From RGIG4097 sp964550635 (GTDB lineage: Bacteria > Bacillota > Clostridia > Christensenellales > CAG-917), in assembly GCA_964550635.1 (NCBI GenBank), contig CAZJZV010000003.1, positions 59,579 to 123,578 of the forward strand: a stretch of 64,000 nt of DNA. The letters are read 5' to 3'. Every line of letters starts with the position of its first letter. The stretch's first letter is position 1. The position numbers and the translations under genes are program-made. Below the pieces are notes generated by a model, which was not told the origin of the DNA, made no database searches, and saw only the letters and a list, made by a program, of their open reading frames with translations. Shown here one piece after another: positions 24,124 to 32,759 of the stretch.

Positions 24124-25275
24124 TTAGTTTTCCCTGACCGTTGCGTCGTAGTCGACTTCGAGAGTGATTCGGTCAAGGCAATTTTCGGGGAGAGTGCGCC
24201 CGACTTTTCTATACACTGCGTTTTCGAGTCCCAAAAAATCTGCGCCCGTGCTTTTTGACAGTGTGAAACAGTCGTAGAAAGTTTTTTCCATATTCGTTGC
24301 AAGGTCGTTTGCCGCCTGCTTGACTGCGGGATGATTGCAAGTCAGTCTATCCTTTGAATTTACCCCCTGCGCCTCCACGAAAGCAAGGGTGAATTTCGTC
24401 TTGATTCTCACCGTATAACCGTCGATTTCGGTCTTGACGGATTTTTTGATTAGGTCAAATTCAAACTGCCCGCCGTTTGACTCAACTTGCAATTTATCCT
24501 TCACGTAGTCGGTGAGATAGAGTCCCGTTATTTCGGATTTTTCCTTGTCGAGTGCGAAAGTCCCGCTCCTTGAAACGACGAGATTTCTCGAGAGAGAAAC
24601 CACGAAAGTATCTCCGCTATCACCGCTTGACGACGCGTTTGATATAGGCTCATCTTCCAAGGGAGATAGGTCGATGATAGGGAGCACCGCGGCACCGCTG
24701 CGAGATAGCATTTTCGCGATAAACTCTTTCGTTGCAAGGACGGCGTAACCGCCTGTGCCCAAGTCTTGAAGCAAGGATTCTTGCACGAAAAAGGGTAGGT
24801 TGACGGATGACGCAACCTTTGCCGATAGCACCTTTCCTATATCGTCTTCTTCGGTCGTGACAACTATCGATTGCTCGGGCATAGCGTACGTGCCGATGAG
24901 CGGAAGGAAGGTGTCGACAGGATCGAGCGCCAAAGCACTTTTTGACATAATCACGAGATTACAGTGCGAAAGTGATACGATTAACCCCGCTTTTTTGCTA
25001 ATTTCATCAATCGCTTCACTTATGGTTTTTCCTTTCGCGCGGTAGGTCAAATAGTTTTCCGTGGACTGTGCGCTTTCCGCTCCGCCCGTCAAAACTACGA
25101 TTTGCGCGGATGTTTCGTATTCGCCGTTTTGGTAGTCAACCCCTAACCCCACGACTATGCCCGTCTGCGTCAAAGCCTTGTTGTCTACGAGTCGTCCGAA
25201 GACCACGAGAAACAGGGATAACACGAGTAGCACCGCCCATTTTTTCGTCAAGACCGCCTTGGTTATTTTAGTCAT
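24124..25275 (-). CDS. gerAC: Spore germination protein GerAC, Ger(x)C family
   Basis: GerAC is the C subunit of a GerA-type nutrient germinant receptor in the spore inner membrane. The protein has 383 aa. After a hydrophobic N-terminal segment it has the family core (GIVVGLGVDYQNGEYETSAQIVV) and a conserved C-terminal domain. Family members normally carry a lipobox cysteine (GCWD); here the site reads GRLVDN, so no lipid anchor is predicted. I choose the ATG at 25275, with AAGGGGG upstream; a TTG at 25281 would add two residues. It overlaps gerAB by 8 nt, showing translational coupling. Confidence 0.88.
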   Translation of the reverse strand: MTKITKAVLTKKWAVLLVLSLFLVVFGRLVDNKALTQTGIVVGLGVDYQNGEYETSAQIVVLTGGAESAQSTENYLTYRAKGKTISEAIDEISKKAGLIVSLSHCNLVIMSKSALALDPVDTFLPLIGTYAMPEQSIVVTTEEDDIGKVLSAKVASSVNLPFFVQESLLQDLGTGGYAVLATKEFIAKMLSRSGAAVLPIIDLSPLEDEPISNASSSGDSGDTFVVSLSRNLVVSRSGTFALDKEKSEITGLYLTDYVKDKLQVESNGGQFEFDLIKKSVKTEIDGYTVRIKTKFTLAFVEAQGVNSKDRLTCNHPAVKQAANDLATNMEKTFYDCFTLSKSTGADFLGLENAVYRKVGRTLPENCLDRITLEVDYDATVREN

Positions 25276-26398
25276 AGTCAACCCCCTTTTCCGCTTTTGG
25301 TATGCGCACGTATTCGAAGTGGAAATCGTAGCGATGCTTTTCGTAGCGGTATTTCAAAAGTGCAAAGTATGCGGACAGGAAAACCGCTATCGAAAACGCT
25401 ACCGTCCCCACAATCCGTCCGTGAGAGAAGTCGATTATAGTTTGTAGGGAGGGTAGGAATATCCCTAACGACAGGAGCAGTGCGCACCAACCTATTTTCG
25501 TAGGCACGTCCGTTTTGAAAAGGCGGATAGCGCATTCGTTGATACCCCAGAAAATCAATGATTGCGTGACGAGTCCCATTGTCATAACAGCAAATAGCAC
25601 CGTCCATTCGAGCCTACCGATTTCAAGGGATAGCAGGTTGAAACCCGCCATTTTGACGAGCAGATTGCTCACAAGGCGCATAGAATCACCGTATATTGCC
25701 ATTCCCACAAGCACGCACACGTTGAGAAGAATAAAACAACACCCCGCGGACAGTGAAACGTAAGGACGCTTTTTGTTTTTGACTCTCACGAAAATCAGGG
25801 GAAACGGGTCGCATAGCCACAACCCGAATTGCATCGAAGTCTTGAAAAATTCAGACGGAGCGACCGCAAACACCGGTAGATTTCTCGTGAAATCCGTTTG
25901 CGATTTGATGAAAACGAGATTGGCAATTATGATGAAAAACACGATCGGAAACAAAATTTCGCAGGTGCGCGCAATCGTCTTTATTCCTTTCGTGCCGATG
26001 TATGCGATAGGTATGAGAAGTATGGATATGACGACGAAAGGGGACACGTTGACAAACAATTCGTGGGAGAGATACATTGCGGAGTGCGCGAAAAATACAA
26101 CCCCTTTCAAGCCTAAAAACACCATAAGAATTGCTATGCCGATTTTGTATGCTTTCGAGTTTTCGAGAGCCTCGTCGGTGCCGTCCGAAAAGAAGTAGTA
26201 GGTGAGCGCAAAACAGGTCAGGTCGACGACGGACATGAAAACGTAAAGCCAAAGCGTAGACGAGCCTATTGATTCTGAAATCAGGGCGGGAAGCGATGAT
26301 GCTTTGTGTGCGAAAGCGCATATGAAAATCACCGCGCCGACTTGCGAGTTGAATATTGTTGTTGTGATAGGTTTTTTGTGAAAAGCGGAGTTTATCAT
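25268..26398 (-). CDS. gerAB: Spore germination protein GerAB (permease-like)
   Basis: GerAB is the integral-membrane B subunit, an APC-superfamily amino-acid-permease homologue thought to bind the germinant. The 376-aa protein has about ten hydrophobic segments and the family start region (TTTIFNSQVGAVIF). The gene overlaps gerAA by 4 nt (ATGA) and gerAC by 8 nt, so the three are one tightly coupled operon. The germinant (amino acid, sugar or bile salt) cannot be read from the sequence. Confidence 0.9.
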   Translation of the reverse strand: MINSAFHKKPITTTIFNSQVGAVIFICAFAHKASSLPALISESIGSSTLWLYVFMSVVDLTCFALTYYFFSDGTDEALENSKAYKIGIAILMVFLGLKGVVFFAHSAMYLSHELFVNVSPFVVISILLIPIAYIGTKGIKTIARTCEILFPIVFFIIIANLVFIKSQTDFTRNLPVFAVAPSEFFKTSMQFGLWLCDPFPLIFVRVKNKKRPYVSLSAGCCFILLNVCVLVGMAIYGDSMRLVSNLLVKMAGFNLLSLEIGRLEWTVLFAVMTMGLVTQSLIFWGINECAIRLFKTDVPTKIGWCALLLSLGIFLPSLQTIIDFSHGRIVGTVAFSIAVFLSAYFALLKYRYEKHRYDFHFEYVRIPKAEKGVDYD

Positions 26399-27837
26399 CT
26401 CATTTCGTTATCGTTAAACACGTTTTCACGCATACGAGTGCGGTTTTTGTTCGGGATAGAGTAGGGACGAGTGCGCATATTGAAAGTCCCTTCTTTGAGC
26501 ATTGCGTCCTTGAGATCCGGGGTGATTCTCGGTGCGTAAGGGGCAAGATATGCTGCTCCGAAACTTTCGAGCGAAGTCAAATACGCTATCAATATAAGCA
26601 TCAAAATCACTATCCCGAATAGTCCTATGACGGCGGATACAAGCAGGAAAAGTAGACGCAAAATTGATAGCGCGCCCACTTGGTCGGGGACGCAGAATAT
26701 GCCTATCGCGGACAGTGCGGACACAAGGACGGCGGGGGATGAAATCAACCCCGCTTTGACCGCCGTATCACCAAGCACTATCGCGCCGACGATAGACAAC
26801 GATATTCCCATAAATCGCGGCATACGTATGGACGCTTGATTGAGAATTTCAAACAGTAGCAACACGAATAGCATTTCAATGGCGGGCGGAAATGGTATTC
26901 CGTCCGTCGCGGCAAGTAGGGTTATCATAAATTTCAACGGCAGTAGGTGGTAGTGGTAACTTTGGAGTGCGACGTACGCTCCCGGAAGTAGCACGGTGAG
27001 CAGTGCGCCCATAAGTCTGAAAAAGCGTATCATACCCGCGCGCCAGTCTTCGGAGTAGTAGTCGTAGCCGTCCTGCAAGTCTTCAAAAAGTATGAAGGGC
27101 AGAGTGAGTGCCATAGGGGAGCCGTCCACGAAAACGACTATTCTGCCTTCGAGAATTTTTGCCGCGGCGACGTCGGGTTTTTCGGTGTCCCCGACCTGAC
27201 TGAAAAAGGTATGCCGTCTGCCCTGTATGAAGGAAGTGACGTAGGCACTGTCAATTACGCCGTCGACGTCAATACTTTCGATTTTGCGCGTGACTTCTTC
27301 GACGATTTTATCGTCTGCGACTCCCGACAGGTAGACGAGAGAAACGGCGGTATTGGAATACCGACCGATTTTCAGATTTTTGACGGTGAGATCGGGACTT
27401 TTTATTCTGCGCCGTATCATAGATATGTTCGTCTTGATTTCTTCGATGAAACCTTCTCTTGGACCTTTCAAAACGCTTGACGTAGGCGGTTCGCTAATCG
27501 CGCGTTTTTCAAATTTGCGCAGACTAATCGCAAAGGTTTTTCCGCTCGCGAAAAGCACGACGTCACCGTCCGCAATCGTTTGTGGGCAATCGTCGTCGTA
27601 TAGCGGTTTCGGTTGCTCGCAAAAACACACGATTTCGGACAAATTGCTCTCGCTCGGCGGGACGTCGGTTTTGAGTAGCGGGGCGATTACGTCCCGCTCT
27701 AGCAGTTCTTTGTCCGTCAGTCCGTCGAGATAGAAAAGCGCGCAGTCCGCGCCCGCGGATGAAAATTCTCTCGTGATAACGTCGTCGCTATCGTTCAGAG
27801 CGGTTTTGATACTTTCTTTGAGTTCGTTCAGGTTCAC
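26395..27837 (-). CDS. gerAA: Spore germination protein GerAA
   Basis: GerAA is the A subunit and forms the membrane channel component of the germinant receptor. The 480-aa protein has a large cytoplasmic N-terminal domain followed by several transmembrane segments. Family motifs are SPDLTVKNLKIGRYSNTAVSLVYLSG, broken here for length, plus VDGSPMALTLPF and the RFFRL and LPGAYVAL segments. It starts at GTG (27837); no ATG gives a better start and no clear Shine-Dalgarno is seen. Transcription in spore-formers is usually by sigma G in the forespore; I could not confirm a sigma G box. It is divergent from the GtrA-like gene. Confidence 0.92.
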   Translation of the reverse strand: MNLNELKESIKTALNDSDDVITREFSSAGADCALFYLDGLTDKELLERDVIAPLLKTDVPPSESNLSEIVCFCEQPKPLYDDDCPQTIADGDVVLFASGKTFAISLRKFEKRAISEPPTSSVLKGPREGFIEEIKTNISMIRRRIKSPDLTVKNLKIGRYSNTAVSLVYLSGVADDKIVEEVTRKIESIDVDGVIDSAYVTSFIQGRRHTFFSQVGDTEKPDVAAAKILEGRIVVFVDGSPMALTLPFILFEDLQDGYDYYSEDWRAGMIRFFRLMGALLTVLLPGAYVALQSYHYHLLPLKFMITLLAATDGIPFPPAIEMLFVLLLFEILNQASIRMPRFMGISLSIVGAIVLGDTAVKAGLISSPAVLVSALSAIGIFCVPDQVGALSILRLLFLLVSAVIGLFGIVILMLILIAYLTSLESFGAAYLAPYAPRITPDLKDAMLKEGTFNMRTRPYSIPNKNRTRMRENVFNDNEMR

Positions 27838-27884
27838 GCAATCATTATTGACAAAAATTCAATCTTCAAACGGGTGATAAACTA

Positions 27885-27913
27885 TTGAACTTGCGCGCTT
27901 ATTGTGCTAAAAT
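27885..27913 (+). promoter_or_regulatory. Promoter of the GtrA-like gene
   Basis: TTGAAC (27885-27890), 17 nt, TAAAAT (27908-27913) with TGc just before the -10. The leader is about 33 nt and contains GGAGG. Confidence 0.75.
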
Positions 27914-27952
27914 ATATTTAATAACGGCAAAAACAACGGCATTGGAGGACTT

Positions 27953-28651
27953 ATGGAAGAATTAGGATCCGTAAAACTCACGAAAGAACAACTCGCGGAA
28001 TTGCTCCCTGAAGAAGTGCAAGAATATAAATTCGTGCGCAGAAAGACTTTCCGCCAAGCAATCAAATATTTCATTTGCGCGGCAAGCGCAGGCGCAATCC
28101 AACTTATCTCGTTCAGCATTCTGCAACTCTTCATCAAGGGCAACGATATGATGTGGTTCATGATAGATATGCCCGTCAGAGATTTCGTGTCCACCACGAT
28201 AGCGCTCTGCCTGTCTATTCTCTGGAACTTCACGATGAACCGCAAATTCACGTTCAAATCCGCAGGCAACGTGCCCAGAGCGATGACTCTTGCGTTCTTG
28301 TTCTACGTGCCGTTCTATCCCTTCCAAACTTGGTACGTTCCCACGATAAAGAACCTGCTCATCGGCGCAATGGGTGTGGAACTCGAATTCCTTGCAAGTC
28401 TTGTTGCGGAAGGCACGGTCATGATCATCAACTGCGTGCTCGAATTTATGTGGCAGAAACTCGTCATCTACCGCAAAGAAGAGGGCAGTGCGGAACACCA
28501 CGAAGTCGGCAAAATCGGTCCTAACGGTGAAATCGCAGTCGCACCCCCGACGTTCTCGGGACTCGAACTTTACGATATGCTCCACGAAGGAGTGGACATT
28601 GTGAACACCGACGACAAATCACTCCGCAAATGGCTCAACGCAAAAAAGTAA
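27953..28651 (+). CDS. GtrA-like membrane protein
   Basis: The 232-aa protein has four hydrophobic segments in the GtrA/DPMS_TM pattern, including the signature ILWNFTMNRKFTFKS near residue 95. GtrA proteins are proposed to move lipid-linked sugars across the membrane or to assist glycosyltransferases. Residues 1-38 and the last 55 are soluble and charged, an extension beyond the usual 120-140 aa core. A GGAGG site precedes the ATG. It stands alone between its own promoter and a terminator; no glycosyltransferase gene is adjacent. Confidence 0.8.
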   Translation: MEELGSVKLTKEQLAELLPEEVQEYKFVRRKTFRQAIKYFICAASAGAIQLISFSILQLFIKGNDMMWFMIDMPVRDFVSTTIALCLSILWNFTMNRKFTFKSAGNVPRAMTLAFLFYVPFYPFQTWYVPTIKNLLIGAMGVELEFLASLVAEGTVMIINCVLEFMWQKLVIYRKEEGSAEHHEVGKIGPNGEIAVAPPTFSGLELYDMLHEGVDIVNTDDKSLRKWLNAKK

Positions 28652-28660
28652 CCCGATTGT

Positions 28661-28689
28661 AAAAAGCACTCCAAGCGGAGTGCTTTTTA
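28661..28689 (+). terminator. Terminator after the GtrA-like gene
   Basis: AAAAAGCACTCC-aagc-GGAGTGCTTTTT, ten nt past the stop codon. Confidence 0.9.
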
Positions 28690-29139
28690 ATGGTATACGC
28701 GACTTCGTCGCGTGTGATATATTGCTATCGCCAGTTGCTTATACGTCGTTGCCTTCGGCGGTTTTCTGCGAAATCGTTCTGACGGCAGCGGGCGCAACTT
28801 CTACCGCACTAAAATTTTTTGCTTCAACTCGTGCATAATCCGTAACTCAAATCGTATTCCGCAAAATTTTCGTTTTGGTGTTAAAGCGGGCGGGGCACCC
28901 GCACTCGAATAAAAAGCGTTAGCAGTATCGCTTAATTTATTTGCTTATCATTTCCGCTTAGGGACAGGGATGAAAACTGATTTTCACATTTATCAAGGCA
29001 AAACCCGATTCTGAAATTTTCCTATGAACAGTAGCTTTTATTCTTCGATTTCCTCTTGGGGACGGGGATTAAAGCGGAAATTATTTCCTATTTTGTCCCC
29101 GTCCCCAAGAGGAAACGTCTCTAAAAGGAAAAGCACGTA
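28690..29139. repeat. Gene-free region with hairpin units and a long palindrome
   Basis: Hairpin-array-like units occur at about 28694-28760 (ACGCGAC-ttc-GTCGCGT, then a GTGATATAT linker). A perfect 20-bp inverted repeat lies at 29049-29068 and 29096-29115 (arms TTTCCTCTTGGGGACGGGGA, 27-nt loop), and a diverged partial copy sits near 28955-28985. I find no gene here. Confidence 0.65.
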
Positions 29140-29565
29140 TTACAAATCTGCTATGTTGAAATATTTCTTGTTTTTCATTTTTGCATATTCAAGCGCGGTG
29201 TATGCACCGCCCCAACAGCGGTCGACAAAAAAGAATATATAGTCAGACTCATCAATCATAATTTCATTTCTTTTGATAATTGCTAATCTTTTTGGAATTT
29301 TTTCAAGTTCAGGATAATAAATTTCATCAAACCGTGCGTCTGCAATTTTTTCGTTGTAATATGCCAAAACCTTAACCGTGGTGATTGACACAAAGTCCTT
29401 TTTCAATTCTCTGCAACATTTAAGTGCGAAATCATCAAAATTTCCATAACCGCCGATATAGCACGTTAATTCGTTATTTTCCGCAAGCGATTTCAATTTA
29501 TCTACAAATATTTTCTCGTATGAATCATAATATAATTTGCTATGTCCAAAAAAAGAAATCGTCAT
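29140..29565 (-). CDS. SLOG-superfamily (DUF1273/YpsA-like) protein
   Basis: The 141-aa product starts MTISFFGHSKL and has the SLOG nucleotide-binding pattern: a first strand ending in G, then CYIGGYGNFDDFALKC with the conserved glycines and aspartate, and a late SDYIFFFVDRCWGGAYTA strand. SLOG proteins sense or process nucleotide-derived ligands, and some act in defence. Codon use is more AT-rich than in the neighbours, suggesting transfer. The ATG at 29565 with GGGTGG upstream is preferred over a TTG at 29577. It is divergent from a small XRE regulator, with a shared operator region. Confidence 0.7.
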   Translation of the reverse strand: MTISFFGHSKLYYDSYEKIFVDKLKSLAENNELTCYIGGYGNFDDFALKCCRELKKDFVSITTVKVLAYYNEKIADARFDEIYYPELEKIPKRLAIIKRNEIMIDESDYIFFFVDRCWGGAYTALEYAKMKNKKYFNIADL

Positions 29566-29580
29566 TACGCCACCCAAGTT

Positions 29581-29630
29581 TAGATGATTATCATCTATTT
29601 TTCACATTATAGAATATTATCATCTAAAAT
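29581..29630. promoter_or_regulatory. Operator and promoter region between SLOG and XRE genes
   Basis: A 17-nt perfect palindrome TAGATGATTATCATCTA (29581-29597) and a second copy of its right half (ATTATCATCTA at 29616-29626) flank a plus-strand promoter, TTCACA (29601-29606), 18 nt, TAAAAT (29625-29630). The second half-site overlaps the -10, as expected for autorepression by the XRE protein (inference). Confidence 0.65.
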
Positions 29631-29636
29631 GCAAGT

Positions 29637-29840
29637 ATGCAAAACTCGTTTGGTAAAAATCTGAAAGCGTTGAGAAAGGCAAATCATATGTCGCAGACGG
29701 AGTTGGCGGAGAAAATCGGCAACACCCAGCGAAACGTTTCCTATTGGGAGCGTGGAGAAACCGAGCCTGATATTGATACTATCGTTGCCATAGCAAACTT
29801 ATTTGACGTAACGACCGACGAACTGTTTGGACGAGAATAA
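29637..29840 (+). CDS. Small XRE-family transcriptional regulator
   Basis: This 67-aa protein is a single Cro/C1 helix-turn-helix domain (LKALRKANHMSQTELAEKIG, then ISYWERGE-type NVSYWERGETEPD). It contains no other domain. There is no Shine-Dalgarno sequence; the predicted -10 ends 7 nt before the ATG, so translation is probably leaderless. The palindromic sites immediately upstream make it a likely autorepressor that also controls the divergent SLOG gene. A bidirectional terminator follows directly. Confidence 0.9.
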   Translation: MQNSFGKNLKALRKANHMSQTELAEKIGNTQRNVSYWERGETEPDIDTIVAIANLFDVTTDELFGRE

Positions 29841-29873
29841 AAAAGCACTGCGGATTGCAGTGCTTTTTTTTTG
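29838..29873. terminator. Bidirectional terminator between XRE gene and transketolase
   Basis: AAAAAGCACTGC-ggat-tGCAGTGCTTTTTTTT, with an A run on one side and a T run on the other, between convergent genes. Confidence 0.9.
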
Positions 29874-29885
29874 GAATGGTTGTTG

Positions 29886-30824
29886 TTACTTTCTTGCGAT
29901 TGCTTTTTTTGCCGCCGCGATGATGTCTGCGGTGGTAAGGTGGAATTTCTCGCTGAGGTATGCGTTCTTGCCGACTTCGCCGAAACTGTTCTTGACACCG
30001 ACGAGTTCGACGGGAGCGGGGCATTTCTCAACGACGACTTCTGCGACTGCAGAACCGAGACCGCCGTTTGTTGCGTGGTTTTCACAGGTGACGATTGCGC
30101 CCGTGTTCTTGACCGCCTCTGCGATTGCATCTTCGTCGATAGGTTTCCAAGTGTGCATATTGAGCACTGCCGCAGAGATGCCTTCTTTTGCGAGTTCATC
30201 CGCCGCCGCGATTGCTCTGGAGACCATTATACCGCTTGCGATAAGGGTAACGTCTTTGCCGTCGCGGACTTTGGTTGCTTTGCCGAGTTGGAAATCGGGA
30301 ACGTCGTAGAAAACGTGTTCTGCTTTCTTACGGAAAAGGCGGATATAGACTGCGCCGGGGTAGTCGATGATTTGCGGAATTGCGCGAGCGAGCATTGCCG
30401 CGTCGGTAGGTTCAAAGCAAACCATTTTGGGGATTGCTCTCATGATAGCCATATCTTCGAGAGGCATATGAGTTCCGCCGTTTGCTTCTGCGCATACGCC
30501 GGGGTCGGAGCCTACGATTTTGACGTTGCGTTTTGCATATGCGACCGAGATGAAGATTTGGTCGTAGCAACGACGAGTCGCAAAGGGTGCGAAGGAATAC
30601 GCAAAGGGGATTTTGCCCATTGCAGACATACCTGCCGCAACACCGATAAGGTTTGCTTCCGCGATGCCCACGTTGACGAATCTGTCGGGGTGAGCTTCTT
30701 TGAACGCTTTGGTTGCGTGGCAACCCATAAGGTCCGCTTCGAGAACGACTATTCTATTGTCATCGTTTGCCAATTCGGCGAGGGTGTTTGCGAGCACCTG
30801 TCGCATTTCTTTTTCGTCAGTCAT
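29886..30824 (-). CDS. Transketolase, C-terminal subunit
   Basis: With the upstream gene this forms a two-subunit transketolase, which moves two-carbon units between sugar phosphates in the pentose phosphate pathway. The 312-aa protein has the pyrimidine-binding domain (VVLEADLMGC, VNVGIAEANLIGVAAGMS with the catalytic glutamate) and the C-terminal domain. Its start overlaps the stop of the N-terminal subunit gene by one nt (TAATG), giving tight coupling. Split transketolases are common in Clostridia. DXS-like proteins share the fold, but the separate subunits and length fit transketolase best. Confidence 0.93.
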   Translation of the reverse strand: MTDEKEMRQVLANTLAELANDDNRIVVLEADLMGCHATKAFKEAHPDRFVNVGIAEANLIGVAAGMSAMGKIPFAYSFAPFATRRCYDQIFISVAYAKRNVKIVGSDPGVCAEANGGTHMPLEDMAIMRAIPKMVCFEPTDAAMLARAIPQIIDYPGAVYIRLFRKKAEHVFYDVPDFQLGKATKVRDGKDVTLIASGIMVSRAIAAADELAKEGISAAVLNMHTWKPIDEDAIAEAVKNTGAIVTCENHATNGGLGSAVAEVVVEKCPAPVELVGVKNSFGEVGKNAYLSEKFHLTTADIIAAAKKAIARK

Positions 30825-31642
30825 TATTCATACCTCCCCGTTTCTTTTCTCCACAGTTCTTCGGGAATGGACATACTATGGCAGTTTGCCACGCCTTCGG
30901 TGAAGGATGCGCCTTTACCCTTGATAGTGTTGAGAATGATCATGCTTGCTTTGCCCTTTTGTGCCTTGGCGTTGTCGATTGCGTCCGAGATAGCGGTGAG
31001 GTCGTGACCGTCGATATCTTGCACGTAGAAGCCGAAGGATTTCCACTTATCCGCCGCGGGAGCGAGAGAGTTGATGGAATCGGTGGGGCCGTCGAGTTGC
31101 ATTTTGTTGTTGTCAAGGAATACGATGAGGTTGTCAAGACCTCTGTTGCCTGCGAACATAGTTGCTTCCCAGATTTGACCTTCTTGGGATTCGCCGTCGC
31201 CTATGAAGCAATAAATCGTTGCGGGGTTATTGTCAATTTTCGCAGCGAGCGCCATACCGACTGCCGCCGAAAGTCCTTGACCGAGAGAGCCGGCGGTGAA
31301 GTCGATGCCGGGGGTCTTGTTCATATCGCAGTGAGAGGGAAGATTGGTACCGTTTTGGTTGAGGGTTTTCGTCCACTCTTGGGGATAATATCCGAGATCT
31401 GCGAGGACTGCATACATTGCGGGACCTGCGTGTCCTTTGGACATAATAACGCGGTCGCGGTCTTGTTTTGCGGGGTCTTTGGGGTCGATGTTGGCTTTGG
31501 AATAATAGATAACGGTGAGTGCATCCATAACGGACATTGTTCCGCCGATATGACCGACCCCGAAGTGGCCGATAATCTCGATGGCGTCGTCACGGAGTTT
31601 TCTTGCTTTTGAAGTCAAGAATTCGAGTTTTTCTTTTTCCAT
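30824..31642 (-). CDS. Transketolase, N-terminal subunit
   Basis: This 272-aa subunit holds the thiamine-diphosphate site: GDGESQEGQIWEA with a downstream LDNNKMQLDG closes the family TPP motif, and GHIGGTMSVMDAL is the first substrate-side segment. I use the ATG at 31642, which has GGAGG seven nt upstream; a longer frame begins 51 nt earlier inside the promoter leader. It is first in a two-gene operon driven by a strong promoter at 31665-31693. Confidence 0.93.
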   Translation of the reverse strand: MEKEKLEFLTSKARKLRDDAIEIIGHFGVGHIGGTMSVMDALTVIYYSKANIDPKDPAKQDRDRVIMSKGHAGPAMYAVLADLGYYPQEWTKTLNQNGTNLPSHCDMNKTPGIDFTAGSLGQGLSAAVGMALAAKIDNNPATIYCFIGDGESQEGQIWEATMFAGNRGLDNLIVFLDNNKMQLDGPTDSINSLAPAADKWKSFGFYVQDIDGHDLTAISDAIDNAKAQKGKASMIILNTIKGKGASFTEGVANCHSMSIPEELWRKETGRYE

Positions 31643-31664
31643 AATTTCCTCCTTTATTATTTCG

Positions 31665-31693
31665 ATTATATCATCTAAATCGGCGCATTTCAA
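31665..31693 (-). promoter_or_regulatory. Transketolase operon promoter
   Basis: Minus-strand TTGAAA (31688-31693), 17 nt, TATAAT (31665-31670) with TGa before the -10. The leader is short and carries AAAGGAGG. Confidence 0.82.
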
Positions 31694-31856
31694 GAGTGAA
31701 TTTGAAAAAGGTTTACTTTTGCACCAAAATCAACGACAAAATACGCGAAATAACGAAATACGGTCATCTATCCGCACGGATTTGCAATAAAATTTTCGGT
31801 GGCGGGCGGATTTAGAAAATTGGCGGGCGGAGCGGGCGTCGGTTTTTGCGAAACAC

Positions 31857-31885
31857 TTGACTATTTTTGAATGTTAGTATATATT
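31857..31885 (+). promoter_or_regulatory. Promoter of the amaP-greA-lysS operon
   Basis: TTGACT (31857-31862), 17 nt, TATATT (31880-31885). The leader to the amaP start is about 95 nt and shows no obvious riboswitch. Confidence 0.7.
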
Positions 31886-31988
31886 ATACGAAGTCTAAAA
31901 TAATATATAGGTGCCCGCACGTATGGCGTCGGCAAATATGATTATGGTCGTGGTCGCCCCGCGCGATAACGGCGGACAGGAGTATGCT

Positions 31989-32756
31989 ATGAAAAAGATT
32001 ATGCAAAAAATTTTCGCAACGGCAAGCGTAATCATCGCGGTTGTGCTTATCCTTATCCTCATCGTCACCGCATTTGGCGGAATTGATTTCGAGGAGTTTG
32101 AAAATTCTCTCGTCAGAGGACTTTTCGTGACGTTGGGCATTTTGTATCTCGTCCTTTCCGCGATAACCCTCGTGATGACTTTCGTCAACGACGACGCAGT
32201 CAAGGAAATCGTGTTGCGTTCCGAAAAGGAAGGCACGAGCAAGGCTTCCGTATCCGTCGTCCGCAAGCTCGTAAAGACGACTTGCTCTTCCGTTGACGGT
32301 GTGAAATGCGGGAAAATCGCTATCATTTCAAACGAATACGGTGTAAGACTCAAAGTCGCGGTCAAGATTGTCGACAAGGACGTCGTCGAAACCGAAACCT
32401 ATCTGCGCACTATGCTCGAAGACGCATTCTACGGCGCACTCGGATTCAGATTCCACGCAATCGAAATCAAGGTCACCGCACTCCAACCCGCCTACAAAGT
32501 CAATCAAGCGGACGTGAGCGAAAAGGTTGAAGCAATCCTTGCAGAGAATGCGGAAAACGGTGAAAACGTCGTTGAAAACGAAGAAAGCGAAACCGTAGCA
32601 AACGACAATGCGGAAATCGTGGAAGTTGAAACTTCCGAAGCGGTTGAAATCGTCGAAACCGAAAACGCGGAAGCAATCGAAGCGGTCGAAGTCGAAGAAG
32701 TCGAATCCGCGGAAATCAATGAAAATCAACCTGAAATTTCAGGAGAAGAGGAATAA
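31989..32756 (+). CDS. Alkaline shock response membrane anchor AmaP-like protein
   Basis: The 255-aa protein has two transmembrane segments (about 8-28 and 45-65) and then the AmaP/Asp23-like cytoplasmic core (SVSVVRKLVKTTCSSVDGVK, KLKVAVKIVDKDVV-type). AmaP anchors Asp23 at the membrane in Gram-positive bacteria. The last 75 residues are an acidic low-complexity tail rich in Glu, Val and Asn, unusual in length. The ATG at 31989 has AGGAG eight nt upstream; an earlier in-frame start lacks one. greA follows after 3 nt. Confidence 0.78.
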   Translation: MKKIMQKIFATASVIIAVVLILILIVTAFGGIDFEEFENSLVRGLFVTLGILYLVLSAITLVMTFVNDDAVKEIVLRSEKEGTSKASVSVVRKLVKTTCSSVDGVKCGKIAIISNEYGVRLKVAVKIVDKDVVETETYLRTMLEDAFYGALGFRFHAIEIKVTALQPAYKVNQADVSEKVEAILAENAENGENVVENEESETVANDNAEIVEVETSEAVEIVETENAEAIEAVEVEEVESAEINENQPEISGEEE

Positions 32757-32759
32757 AAT

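Noticed and set aside
28690..29139. tRNA or other standard RNA gene in the gap after the GtrA-like gene
   Set aside because: No TPsiC-like or anticodon-arm pattern was found; the structure is due to inverted repeats.
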